Part shown: positions 1 through 8,674 of the stretch, piece by piece
How positions within the stretch are numbered: position 1 is the stretch's first letter
How the letters are laid out: each line of letters starts with the position of its first letter
From: Desulfobulbus alkaliphilus
GTDB taxonomy: Bacteria > Desulfobacterota > Desulfobulbia > Desulfobulbales > Desulfobulbaceae
Length of the DNA stretch: 64,000 nucleotides
Reading direction: 5' to 3'
Assembly (NCBI RefSeq): GCF_016918545.1
Contig: NZ_JAFFQC010000010.1
Coordinates: forward strand, 57,327-121,326
Made by a program: the position numbers and the translations under genes
The notes under the pieces: model-generated
Told to the model about the DNA's origin: nothing
The model's database searches: none
The model's input: only the letters and a program-made list of their open reading frames with translations

Positions 1-769
1 CCTCAATGAATGCAGGCCATGAGATCCCTATGGTTTCGGCAAGTTCAAGGGTTATGCGCTGCTCGATCTCCACGGGATTGACCTGAGTGCTTTGCTCTTC
101 GAGGCTCTGTAGTCTCGCCGCCTGCAACAATTCGCGCTGCCTCGTGACCACCCGGACCTTGTTGAATTTTTGCGCCAACTCTTTGACGGCATCGGCAACG
201 GAAAGAATACCCTTCGAACATAACCGGTACTCCTTGAACAGATCGGAAATCTCAATGCCTAAAGCAAGGATTTCGGTCACCAGTTGCGTTTCCCGGGTGT
301 GGTCTCCGACCGCTTTTTTCAACTCCGCGAATAACTCGCGCCGCCGCCCGTCAAGTTCATTGGCTTTTTCGATATGATCCAAAAAAGCATCACGTACCGA
401 GGCAAATTCCTCTTCATCGTTTTCCGAGAGTCCTCGCACAACGGCATTGATACGCAAAGTGCCCCGCAACAGATTTTCAGCGAGATCGTTCAACGCGGTC
501 ACGCCCAGAGTCAAGCGCAGCACTGCATACTGGATACGTGTTTCCCCATCCTCCATCATCCGGGCAAGTTCCATCTCCTCTTCATGGCTGAGCAAACGCT
601 GGCTGCCCATCTCCCGAAGATAGATATTCATAGGATCAATGCTGCTCCCCTGGCCGCGCCGATCGCCACTGCGACGTTCGCCACCCATTCGACGATCCAG
701 GGAAGAACGACGTTCAATGCCATTACGTAGCGCCCACTCGTCTGCAAAGGTGTCATTTTCCGAACTCAT
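1..769 (-). CDS. rpoD: RNA polymerase primary sigma factor RpoD (N-terminal part, cut by window edge)
   Basis: Only the first 256 codons lie in the window; the gene runs off the left edge. After a short charged leader rich in Arg (residues 18-40) the protein shows sigma-70 region 1.2: DPMNIYLREMG at about 45-55, then a Ser-His-Glu-Glu-Glu stretch. A long helical acidic insert follows, as in the non-conserved region of primary sigma factors. The start ATG at 769 is preceded by GGGGAGAGAT. It lies 213 bp downstream of dnaG on the same strand, the usual dnaG-rpoD order of the macromolecular-synthesis operon; here rpsU is not adjacent but at 13249. The promoter-recognition regions 2-4 are outside the window, so an alternative group-2 sigma factor cannot be formally excluded. 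Confidence 0.88.
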   Translation of the reverse strand, partial: MSSENDTFADEWALRNGIERRSSLDRRMGGERRSGDRRGQGSSIDPMNIYLREMGSQRLLSHEEEMELARMMEDGETRIQYAVLRLTLGVTALNDLAENLLRGTLRINAVVRGLSENDEEEFASVRDAFLDHIEKANELDGRRRELFAELKKAVGDHTRETQLVTEILALGIEISDLFKEYRLCSKGILSVADAVKELAQKFNKVRVVTRQRELLQAARLQSLEEQSTQVNPVEIEQRITLELAETIGISWPAFIE

Positions 770-982
770 TATCTCTCCCCATAACAGCCTGAGCGGTCAG
801 TACCTACTCCAGGATAGAACTGTCGGTTTCGTTCCCGGGATAACAGCAGGCCGCCCGCCAGGAACCGTCATCGCAGCGGATCAGAGTACCATTCAATGCC
901 CTGACAGAAAAATTCCCAAGAACACTTCCCGAATACAATTTTTTAAACTTATCCGATTTTTATCTTTTTTCAACATGTTATA

Positions 983-2776
983 TCAAGAGCCCTTTCTTTT
1001 TTTTCCAATTTCTTTTTTCTCCTGCATCAATTGCATCAACATCTCAATATTCCCAAGGCGTTCAGCCTCCTGAATACGTTGCTGCAGATCAGCTCCGACA
1101 CGCTTACATCGTATCGATTCCAGCCAGACCAGAATCTCATCGCATGCGTGCCTTCCCGGGTTATCGATTCCCGGATCCAGCTCCGTTCCAGTCCCCCGGG
1201 TAAGCAATTCAACAATATAGGACCGCTCATCGGCATGGGTGGCCGCGGACAACAAGCGCTCCGGATAGCTTGAGTCATCATTGTCATCACGCTGATCCAG
1301 CAGGGCAATAATCCGGCGGACCAGGGGCTCCCGGACGATCTCGTCGAGCCCGGCAGCTTTGAGCTCTGTAAGATATTCCGGATAATTGAGGAGAAAATCA
1401 ATCAGCTGGCGCTCCTGGCGAGACATCTGCTGCAGACAAGACCCCGCGCTGGTGGCCTTATTTGCGGTTGCGGAGGTGGCAAGGGGCTGCCCGCTGGTGA
1501 AATATCCTGGGGAAATTCCCATTTTTTCACTGAAATGAGCAATCATCAAGGCACGTTGTCCGGGGTCGGCAGCTGCGGCAAGCAAAGGAGAAAGCTCGCC
1601 GATGATCCGACTCTTGCCTGACAGGGTCAGACCGTGGGTCCGGACCAAAGTGTCAAAGGCGAATTCAGCCAGGGGACGGGCCTGCTCCACCAGCCGGACA
1701 ATCGCCTCCGGGCCATGTTCACGGACATAGGAATCCGGATCATGGCCCGGAGGCAACAAAGCAACCCGCCCTTCAATTTTTTCTTGCAAAAAAAAAGGAA
1801 CGCTCCGCATGGCCGCCTTCAAGCCGGCGGCATCGGCATCAAAAAGAAGCACCACCTCTTCACCATACCCACGCAAGGTGTGGATATGACTGCGGGAGAG
1901 TGCCGTACCCAACGGAGCGACAACATGATCGATACCGTGCACCGCCAGGAGAAGCAGATCAAAGTTTCCTTCAACAACAAGCGCACGACGCTGTCTACGA
2001 ATGGCCTCTCGATGCTGGAATAAACCATAGAGAAGCCGACTCTTGTCGAAAATCGGACTCTCGGGAGAATTCATATACTTCGGTTTTCCTTGTCCGACGA
2101 TCCGCCCACCGAACGCCGCCAGGCGCCCGGTCATATCGAGAAGAGGAAACATGATCCTTCCCCGGAAACGGTCGTAATACCCGCCTCGATCATTACGCAC
2201 AGCCAGTCCCGCTGTTTCCAGAACCTGAGGCGACAGCCCCTTGCTCCCCAGCTGATCTATGAGATAACTCCAGCCTGCCTGTTCCGGTTCAGGAGCATAG
2301 CCCAGGCGATACCGCTCCGTGAATTCGGCAGGAATCCCTCGCTCCTCCAGATACTTTCGGGCAATCTGACCCCATTTCATATGCAACAGACCCTGACGAT
2401 ATACTGTGCTTGCTGCCTCATTGGCTGCATACAATGCATCTCGCTGACGCAGTCGCGCCTTCTCGGCCTCGCTCAGCTCCTTTTCCGGAAGAGCAATACC
2501 GTATTTTTTTGCCATCGCCTGCAAGGCCTCGGGAAAATCGAAGTGATGGTATTTCATCAGAAATGAAAAGACATCGCCGGATTCACCACAGCCAAAACAA
2601 TGAAAAAACTGCCCCTGAGGATTGACAGTGAACGACGGGGTTTTTTCAGCATGAAAAGGGCACAAGCCGGAAAAACGGACTCCTGTTTTTTTCAATGCCA
2701 CATACTCACCGACCACCTCGACAATATCGGCGGCCTCCTTCACTTCATTTTTGATCTGATCCCGTTCAGTTGCCAT
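983..2776 (-). CDS. dnaG: DNA primase
   Basis: Makes RNA primers for replication. The N-terminal zinc-binding domain shows the CHC2 pattern: Cys39, His42 (CPFH), then Cys60 and Cys63 (CFGCG). The catalytic Toprim domain has VVEGNFD near residue 265 and DADAAG near 312, supplying the metal-binding acidic residues. A longer C-terminal part would contact DnaB helicase. Length 597 aa is normal. I chose ATG 2776, which aligns with the family start 16 residues before ADIVEVVG and has GGTGG upstream; a GTG at 2791 is an alternative. Upstream of rpoD on the same strand, so probably co-transcribed. The 213 bp gap to rpoD shows no clear terminator. Confidence 0.97.
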   Translation of the reverse strand: MATERDQIKNEVKEAADIVEVVGEYVALKKTGVRFSGLCPFHAEKTPSFTVNPQGQFFHCFGCGESGDVFSFLMKYHHFDFPEALQAMAKKYGIALPEKELSEAEKARLRQRDALYAANEAASTVYRQGLLHMKWGQIARKYLEERGIPAEFTERYRLGYAPEPEQAGWSYLIDQLGSKGLSPQVLETAGLAVRNDRGGYYDRFRGRIMFPLLDMTGRLAAFGGRIVGQGKPKYMNSPESPIFDKSRLLYGLFQHREAIRRQRRALVVEGNFDLLLLAVHGIDHVVAPLGTALSRSHIHTLRGYGEEVVLLFDADAAGLKAAMRSVPFFLQEKIEGRVALLPPGHDPDSYVREHGPEAIVRLVEQARPLAEFAFDTLVRTHGLTLSGKSRIIGELSPLLAAAADPGQRALMIAHFSEKMGISPGYFTSGQPLATSATANKATSAGSCLQQMSRQERQLIDFLLNYPEYLTELKAAGLDEIVREPLVRRIIALLDQRDDNDDSSYPERLLSAATHADERSYIVELLTRGTGTELDPGIDNPGRHACDEILVWLESIRCKRVGADLQQRIQEAERLGNIEMLMQLMQEKKEIGKKRKGS

Positions 2777-3035
2777 TTGCACATCCACCACAAAGCCTTT
2801 CGGCGGTTATAGAACATTGCCCAGATAGCCGGTACGGAACGTTCCGGCAGCCAGAAAAAGCTGTTTGCCTTTTGAAATTTTGCAAGGTTGTGACCGCTCC
2901 CTCAACACTGAAGCTTTTTTTCTTTGAGTCCATTATTATACCGTTGCACAAAAAAGAAGATACCCCCGCCGGTCCTCTGCCTGCAAAGACTTGACCCGCG
3001 ACCGGCTACCTGCGGTAGACGTTACCGGGTGCAGA

Positions 3036-3159
3036 CCAAGACCGTGACGACTGGACGTTTTCTGGATATATCTTGCTGTAATTATATTATAATTTTAGCA
3101 GAATCCTTAAAGAGGGCCTTCTCCAGGCACCCTTCGGGGCGTCCGCTCACGGATCCAGG
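3036..3159 (-). mobile_element. MITE copy 1, short form
   Basis: About 124 bp lying between the divergent dnaG and 3342 genes. It keeps the degenerate left end (CCGTGACGACTGG), the AT-rich hairpin and the GCACCCTTCGGGGCG hairpin, ending in CGCTCACGGATCCAGG. The large first hairpin of full copies is missing. Flanks GCAGA and CAAGA match at 3 of 5 positions, so this is an old insertion. The rest of 2777-3341 has only a possible TATAAT box for dnaG near 2933-2938 on the minus strand. Confidence 0.8.
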
Positions 3160-3341
3160 CAAGAGCCTGCCTGCCCGGGAAAACAAAACCGTTGACCAGC
3201 GTTTCAAGGACGGACAGACAGATTGCCGGCCTGCAGTCATCCTTGTGCACAGGCCCCTGATCGTCTGCAGATGGAGTGCTGGTGGACGGGAAATACCTGC
3301 ACAGTGTGCAACACGGGCGTGCATCGCCCCGGAGGTTCATC

Positions 3342-4067
3342 ATGCAGAATGTGGAGCAGATGCTCTCCCTGGAAATCAAAAAAGAGATGGCAGACCGGTA
3401 TTTTGGTTTTCGTAAATTGATTGAGGAAGACCGGCAAACATTTGACCACCGGGTCGGAGAGGCACGCCAACTTCTGGAGAAGACCGTGGGCGTGGAGTTG
3501 GTCAGAGTTTATTTTTTACTGCATTCAGATCATCTGATTCACGAGTTTTTTCGCCTGACAGGCCTCCGGGACTCGCTCTTTTTTACCCCCAAGGGACCCG
3601 AAGATGCCCATACTCGCCATCAGCTGTTTTCCGGCCTGCCACTCCGTGGCCTGACGCGTCGGGCACGATTTCGCTTTTTGTTTCTGGACACCTATACCCG
3701 AATGGCGCAGGCGCTCGCAGACTACGAAGTCGTCCTCAACAGGCTGCGTGAAGAGCGGGACACCATTGCCGAGGAAATAAAGATCTTCTACCGAAAAAAT
3801 GACCTGAGCCTCATGATGGGATTCATGCGCGGTCTGAACGGTGACCCAGGGGGAGAGACCGCTCATCTCAGCGGCGATCTGACAATGCACCGCGACTGCC
3901 GCCTTGAACAGAAGATGCTGATCGAACCACCACCCGAGGTGGACCAACTGCTACCGCCCTATGCCGTTCCACCACCATTGAAAAAATGTAAAAAGGCTCT
4001 GGTGCAACTGATTGACACCGCCTTTGCAGAGCAGGGGCATCCCGAGGTCAGAAGCTATGTCCGCTGA
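3342..4067 (+). CDS. Hypothetical protein, 241 aa, soluble
   Basis: I do not recognise the family. The start ATG at 3342 has GGAGG seven bases upstream (3331-3335), which is preferred over an upstream in-frame start at 3276. The protein is rich in charged helical segments, with no signal peptide or membrane segment. A predicted coiled-coil-like helix lies at about 135-170, and the C-terminal third contains a Pro-rich stretch (EPPPEVDQLLPPYAVPPP). It converges with the DAC-domain gene at 4101, leaving only 33 bp between stops, so no functional link is implied. Confidence 0.75.
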   Translation: MQNVEQMLSLEIKKEMADRYFGFRKLIEEDRQTFDHRVGEARQLLEKTVGVELVRVYFLLHSDHLIHEFFRLTGLRDSLFFTPKGPEDAHTRHQLFSGLPLRGLTRRARFRFLFLDTYTRMAQALADYEVVLNRLREERDTIAEEIKIFYRKNDLSLMMGFMRGLNGDPGGETAHLSGDLTMHRDCRLEQKMLIEPPPEVDQLLPPYAVPPPLKKCKKALVQLIDTAFAEQGHPEVRSYVR

Positions 4068-4100
4068 TACGCCCTGGGTCAGCGCTCACCGGCCACCAGC

Positions 4101-5546
4101 TTACGATCGCACCCATGTCCGCAACAGTTCGAAATCGTACACACACCCGCCTTTCTGGCTCCAGGCACAGACGCTGTGGACATCGACGCCCTGATGGATG
4201 ACGGAAACCGGACGATCGGAAGAAACGACCACGATAATAACCCCCTGGTGTTCGGCCGTAAAACGTAACGCTGAATTGTATCGTGCCCCCCGGGCTAGAT
4301 CTTCTCCGGCAAAGGACCGTCCGGCCAGCAGGCAGGCAAAACCATGCAGATGCATGTCCGCGCCGATGTGCAGGGCCCCATCCACCTTGGTCAAGGATTT
4401 CGCCATTTTCAGCATGCGGGGCATGCGCAGATCCAGGGGTGGCGACAGGACCTGTCCTGAAACTGTCACCGGGGAACTGTTCAGGTCAATGACAATGGTG
4501 CAGCCGTGTTTACGGTTCTGTGCATGATGGACAAGGCTGGCAACAATTTTAAAAATGAAATAACTCTTGGAACTGCCCAGTGGTGATTCGAGCAGCAACT
4601 CTTCCAGGTGCACCAGTTTGGCCTGATAGGTGGTTGAGCTGAAACGTCCATCAGCAAAACTGCAGATCTTGTTTCGATTCACCTTCAGAAAGCCGTGTCG
4701 GCCGCGGAAATCGGCACAAAGCGAGAAACAAGGCAGCTTATCTCCGCAAATACCCAGAATGGAACGGCCGTCGCTCACCAGGTGGTGACCGGAGCGCTCA
4801 ACAGTCAGCAACAGTTTGCGGACATACTTGTAATTCACCAATTGCGGCCGGATTTGCTCCTGAAACTTCACCAGAAAGACCAGATCGTCCATCGTTACTG
4901 GATCGATGAACAACAGTCGCCCCTCGGGCCAGGATCCTTCTTCCTGTGTTTCGGAAATCATCAGGACAGCATCAAGCACCGGATAAATGCGCAACAGACT
5001 GTCCCAACCAAGCGACAGATTCATCAAATCTATGATATGATCACGGACCGCATGCGACGCATATTCCTTAAGAAAGTACCCGGAAATACCCGTGTAGAGA
5101 TCAACCTCGTTGGCGAGATCATGGGAAAACCGCCAGACGGCATGTTCAAGCCAACATTCAGTCGGGCCGGCGGAACAGAGATCGGGATGATGCTCGGTGA
5201 ACCATTGCTGAAAAAAGACTGATCCTGAATACCCGCCGTGGGAGAGCAGGCCGGCAAGGCCGGGATCCTTGACCGGGGTTATATCGGCATACTGTCGCCG
5301 ATCTTGCTCAACACTTTCGCGGGCCCGCCAATGCTGATTATCGACATACAGTGACTTTAAGATGGGTTCGTGCCCCTTGAGCAGATTTTGCGGATCGCAG
5401 AGCATCATCGGACTGTCGGGCCGCAGGGCAAAAAGAACCGCAGCTCGGCTGGTTCCCGAAAAATGGGTCAACCCATCACTGAGCCCATTGAGAATATCAC
5501 TAGCACAGCGGCGAACAAATGAATATCGCGCCTTATCCTCGAGCAT
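4101..5546 (-). CDS. DisA-N/DAC (diadenylate cyclase-like) sensor protein, DACNV-type
   Basis: 481 aa from ATG 5546 (a TTG at 5564 is the alternative; neither has a strong ribosome-binding site). The last 95 residues resemble the DAC nucleotidyl-cyclase fold that makes c-di-AMP: a DGA motif at 389-391 and a G-A-R-Y-N-S-A segment at about 420-426 where true cyclases have G-T-R-H-R-A-A. The catalytic RHR triplet is therefore RYN, so activity is doubtful. The region before it (about 240-340) resembles the uncharacterised sensor part of the proteins NCBI calls DACNV-containing. The first 200 residues match nothing I know. No membrane segments. The gene stands alone, convergent with 3342-4067. Confidence 0.7.
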   Translation of the reverse strand: MLEDKARYSFVRRCASDILNGLSDGLTHFSGTSRAAVLFALRPDSPMMLCDPQNLLKGHEPILKSLYVDNQHWRARESVEQDRRQYADITPVKDPGLAGLLSHGGYSGSVFFQQWFTEHHPDLCSAGPTECWLEHAVWRFSHDLANEVDLYTGISGYFLKEYASHAVRDHIIDLMNLSLGWDSLLRIYPVLDAVLMISETQEEGSWPEGRLLFIDPVTMDDLVFLVKFQEQIRPQLVNYKYVRKLLLTVERSGHHLVSDGRSILGICGDKLPCFSLCADFRGRHGFLKVNRNKICSFADGRFSSTTYQAKLVHLEELLLESPLGSSKSYFIFKIVASLVHHAQNRKHGCTIVIDLNSSPVTVSGQVLSPPLDLRMPRMLKMAKSLTKVDGALHIGADMHLHGFACLLAGRSFAGEDLARGARYNSALRFTAEHQGVIIVVVSSDRPVSVIHQGVDVHSVCAWSQKGGCVYDFELLRTWVRS

Positions 5547-5784
5547 GGCAACTGAATAAAACAAACTGGATCATAGCGTTATTGATGATCGAGAACGTTC
5601 CCCGGCAAAACGAAAAAAGGACAGTATATATGTGTAAACCTACAGGTTGCAACCCCGAGCGTCAAGACGTAACTGGTGTCCATTCAGGAACGAGATATTT
5701 GACTCTCAATCGCAGCGCGCTGGCGAATCCAACCGCAAACATGGAGTCAATTTTCCTAAATTAAATTTGACCATCTAACAAAGA

Positions 5785-5900
5785 CCTGGACGCCCCAAAG
5801 GGCGGCTGGTGATAGGTATTGTCAAGGGTTCTGCTGCAATTATAAGATGAGTACAGCAAGAAATATCCAAAAAAGAAGTCCAGCCGTCACGGATTCAAGG
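5785..5900 (+). mobile_element. MITE copy 2, short form
   Basis: About 116 bp. The left end is reduced to CCTGGA joined directly to the CGCCCCAAAGGGCGG hairpin; the AT-rich hairpin and the right end (CCGTCACGGATTCAAGG) are intact. No target duplication is visible. It sits in the 530 bp gap between 5546 and 6095; the rest of that gap shows no convincing gene. Confidence 0.85.
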
Positions 5901-6094
5901 CAGGGGATTTGTACCTTATCAGCTACGCGCCAACACCCCGGAGTGATCAGAAAAAAGAACTTGGCCCAAGGGCTTTTTCATCCTATCATGGCCGCGAAAA
6001 CAGCAAGGTGCAAACCTCTCCAGACAATGCATAATGTACCCCCCGGTCCCTTTGACGGACAACACGAAACTTCTCGCGGACATTTGGTGCCCCC

Positions 6095-6289
6095 ATGGAT
6101 GATCTCATTGCCCAGGAACTCGTCAACATTCTCAAAAAGAATACACAATCAGACTATCAGGAAGCCTTTGATCGGGCCTTTGAACTGACTAAATCCTATG
6201 CCGGCTCAGCCAATGCCCAGGCCTCGGCCATCCCTTTTGTTTTCGAAAAACTGTTCGAGCTTTTTGTCACCGGGAAAAACAAATCGTGA
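6095..6289 (+). CDS. Small hypothetical protein, 64 aa
   Basis: A compact, mostly helical 64-residue frame beginning MDDLIAQELV and ending in a basic tail (GKNKS). The composition looks protein-like, but I do not recognise it, and the ribosome-binding site before ATG 6095 is weak. It lies alone between two MITE copies (5785-5900 and 6333-6554). It may be real but could be chance. Confidence 0.45.
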   Translation: MDDLIAQELVNILKKNTQSDYQEAFDRAFELTKSYAGSANAQASAIPFVFEKLFELFVTGKNKS

Positions 6290-6332
6290 CCAGCCGGAGC
6301 TGACGCGAATTTCTCCCAGCAGGCTAATTTAT

Positions 6333-6554
6333 CCTGGATCCGTGAACGTCCGTTGTCGGTGCGTCAGCTTGGTTGTCCGTGGCCGCTCAATGAAAGGGCA
6401 CGTCATCGGACGGGTACGGGCAATGAAGATGGCGTGTGGATGAACGCCCCCGAAGGGCGGCTGGTGAAGAGGTATAATCAAAAATGTCACCGTATGTATA
6501 ACCTGATGACAGGAAAATAAATCTTCACAAACGTCCAGCTGTCACGGATTCTGG
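6333..6554 (+). mobile_element. MITE copy 3, full length
   Basis: 222 bp from CCTGGATCCGTGAACG to CTGTCACGGATTCTGG. It contains the large imperfect hairpin (arms around 6347-6405 and 6400-6445), the CGCCCCCGAAGGGCGG hairpin and a diverged AT-rich segment. Flanks share TTAT on both sides, a 4-bp match rather than the usual 5. Confidence 0.88.
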
Positions 6555-6582
6555 TTATGGTATGAACCCTCCACCGACCCAG

Positions 6583-7209
6583 TCATGGTGCACCAAAAAA
6601 CCTGTCCCCGGCATCACCGATCCCGGGGAGAATATACCCCTGCCGGTTGAGCCGCTCGTCAATCGCCGCCACATACAGATCCACTTCGGGATGCATTTGC
6701 CGTACCCTGGCAATCCCCTCGGGAGCTGCCACCAGAAACAAACCGGAAATATCCTGGCATCCCGCTTTTTTCAGCAGGTCAATGCTGGCCACCAGCGTTC
6801 CGCCGGTGGCCAGCATCGGATCCAGAATCATCGCTGTACAGCGGTCGATGTCGTGAACCAATTTTGCATAATAGGGTACAGGTTGCAGGGTTTTCTCGTC
6901 TCGATACAAACCAACTACGGAAATCCTGGCACCGGGCACAACCTTGAGGACTCCATCCACCATACCCAAACCAGCACGGAGGATGGGCACGATGGTGATC
7001 TGCTCCTCCCTGACCTGCTCCACCTCAACCAAACCGGACCACGAAGCGACTCGTTTTTTTTCCAGGCGGAGATTCCTGCTTGCCTCATAGGCGAGGCACA
7101 TGCCTATTCCCGAGACCAAGGCCCTGAAATCCTTGCTTGCCAGCTCCTGCTGACGTAAGCGGCCCAGTTTATCGCGGACAATGGGGTGATGAATCTCATG
7201 GACGGCCAT
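6583..7209 (-). CDS. upp: Uracil phosphoribosyltransferase
   Basis: Salvages uracil: uracil + PRPP gives UMP. 208 aa, the normal length. The PRPP-binding motif appears as ILDPMLATGGT at about 128-138, and the uracil-binding C-terminus as YILPGIGDAGDR. The start is ATG 7209 with GGAGAAG five bases upstream; the longer open frame to 7323 only reads through the MITE. The 5' leader is therefore MITE copy 4 (7233-7367), 24 bp upstream of the start, which separates upp from the glycosylase gene at 7384 on the same strand. Confidence 0.96.
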   Translation of the reverse strand: MAVHEIHHPIVRDKLGRLRQQELASKDFRALVSGIGMCLAYEASRNLRLEKKRVASWSGLVEVEQVREEQITIVPILRAGLGMVDGVLKVVPGARISVVGLYRDEKTLQPVPYYAKLVHDIDRCTAMILDPMLATGGTLVASIDLLKKAGCQDISGLFLVAAPEGIARVRQMHPEVDLYVAAIDERLNRQGYILPGIGDAGDRFFGAP

Positions 7210-7232
7210 ACACTTCTCCGGCAAGAATATTC

Positions 7233-7367
7233 TTTGAATCCTCGACAACTGGACTCTTGCTTTGGGTATATCTTGCTGTAAGCAAATTATAATTGCAGCG
7301 GAATCCTTGACAATAACCTTCACCAGCAGCCCTTCGGAGCGTGCGGACGAACGTTCACGGATCCAGG
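7233..7367 (-). mobile_element. MITE copy 4, short form with exact 5-bp target duplication
   Basis: 135 bp, flanked on the left (7228-7232) and right (7368-7372) by TATTC, an exact 5-bp duplication. The left terminus has drifted (TTTGAATCC). It has the AT-rich hairpin and the GCCCTTCGGAGCG hairpin, and ends GAACGTTCACGGATCCAGG. It lies between the stop of the 7384 gene and the ribosome-binding site of upp. Confidence 0.92.
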
Positions 7368-7383
7368 TATTCTCAATCCGGTC

Positions 7384-8259
7384 TCAGCTGATTGCTGCTG
7401 GGTCCAGATGTTTCTGCACTTTTTGCAAATCCCCCCAGGCCGCCTTCTTCATGTCCGGGTGCCGAAGAAGAAAACGGGGGTGAAAACTCACAATGACCGG
7501 GATTGTCTGATGCCGATCATCACCGCAGCGGAACTGATGGCGCCGGCCACGCAACCGCAGGAGCGTTGCATGGTCGCCCAGCAAGGCCTGCGCCGCCATC
7601 TCACCCATGGTGCAGATAACCCGTGGTCGAAGCAGGTCAATCTCCCGGTGTAAAAACGCACGGCATCGTCTAAGGCTTTCGCGGTCGGGATGCAGAGAGG
7701 CCGGTAAACGGCATTTTATCACGTTGGTGATAAAAACCTGTGCGGGCGTACAACCAATGGCCCGCATCATATTCCAGAGCATGACATCTTCCTCGACCCC
7801 AAAGTGCGTGCCCTCGGATATGTCCCCATTGAGGATGCAATAATCGCCAACAACCAGCACCGAAGGCGGACCGGCGGGTTCGCCGCCAAGGCTCCTCCCC
7901 TGCCCCACTTTGGCAAGCCCGCACTGCGAGCAGGACTTCACCTCTTCGTGCACTACCCGCAGGCGTTCCAACATCGCTTCGGCTGTCCAGGGCGGTGTGA
8001 CATCCGAAGATGGCACGACATAATCAGGCCGCTCCCCTGATCCTGTCGATACATGCACCGTTTTTTGCCTCGCACCCTTGATTTTCTCCCGGTCCTGTCG
8101 CCAAGAAAAGGTCAGCGGATAGCTGTCGATACCCATTTGGCGATGAAAATGTAAAATATTCCGGATTCCGTTGGCAATTCGGACAACAGGGGGCGGATCA
8201 AGTCCAGGCATTTTGCCCTGACTGTCCTTGTTGACCGTGTCTTTTTTCTCAGATGACAA
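7384..8259 (-). CDS. Uracil-DNA glycosylase superfamily protein (family 4-like, FeS)
   Basis: 291 aa. Four cysteines at 110, 113, 183 and 199 have the spacing of the [4Fe-4S] site of family-4 UDGs, and NVIKCRLP and SFHPRFLL match the conserved N-K-C and HP motifs that contact DNA. The usual water-activating motif (GEGPGADED) is replaced by GDYCILNGD at about 138-146, so the reaction or substrate may differ from simple uracil removal. The first 90 residues form a polar, probably flexible extension. Same strand as upp and ftsB; the start ATG at 8259 is chosen as the first plausible one. Confidence 0.82.
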   Translation of the reverse strand: MSSEKKDTVNKDSQGKMPGLDPPPVVRIANGIRNILHFHRQMGIDSYPLTFSWRQDREKIKGARQKTVHVSTGSGERPDYVVPSSDVTPPWTAEAMLERLRVVHEEVKSCSQCGLAKVGQGRSLGGEPAGPPSVLVVGDYCILNGDISEGTHFGVEEDVMLWNMMRAIGCTPAQVFITNVIKCRLPASLHPDRESLRRCRAFLHREIDLLRPRVICTMGEMAAQALLGDHATLLRLRGRRHQFRCGDDRHQTIPVIVSFHPRFLLRHPDMKKAAWGDLQKVQKHLDPAAIS

Positions 8260-8313
8260 ACAATACTCCCCTTCGTATGATCATATCCACCGTTGCATTA
8301 TCCGTTAGTGCAC

Positions 8314-8646
8314 TCATCTCCTGGCCCTGCCACTGTCGAATTCAAAAACGGTTTCGTTTTTCTTCAACAGATTGTGCCGCTTGCGGGCTATATCCTCAAG
8401 GTAATCGTCATCGGATCGTAATCGCTTGATTTCTTCAGCAAGCTCGATATTTTTTGCCTCGAGTCGATCAACCTCCAGGTTCATTGCAGTGATCTCTTTC
8501 TGCAGTTTGCGATACTGGATATACCCGCGCTCCGGGGCGAAAAGAATCCATATCAGCAAAAAAACAGCGATCACCACGCCAAGATAGACAATTTTTCTCT
8601 TTTCGTGCCGGATAGGTTCCTGTTTCTTACGCTTGACCGTGTTCAT
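8314..8646 (-). CDS. ftsB: FtsB/DivIC-family septum formation initiator
   Basis: 110 aa from ATG 8646. A short basic cytoplasmic segment is followed by one membrane helix (about 20-38), then a coiled coil (about 48-90: leucine/glutamate heptads), and a C-terminal DDDYLEDIARKRHNLLKKNE segment that is the family signature. Proteins of this type bridge FtsL and FtsQ in the divisome. The gene is divergent from the disrupted DUF523 gene, with about 28 bp between starts. The longer frame upstream of 8646 overlaps that gene and is rejected. Confidence 0.85.
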   Translation of the reverse strand: MNTVKRKKQEPIRHEKRKIVYLGVVIAVFLLIWILFAPERGYIQYRKLQKEITAMNLEVDRLEAKNIELAEEIKRLRSDDDYLEDIARKRHNLLKKNETVFEFDSGRARR

Positions 8647-8674
8647 GACCGCACCAGTACTACTCACCCTCGGG

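Noticed and set aside
2766..2951. A 61-codon minus-strand frame overlapping the start of dnaG
   Set aside because: It overlaps the dnaG leader and 5' end in another frame, and has no family resemblance.
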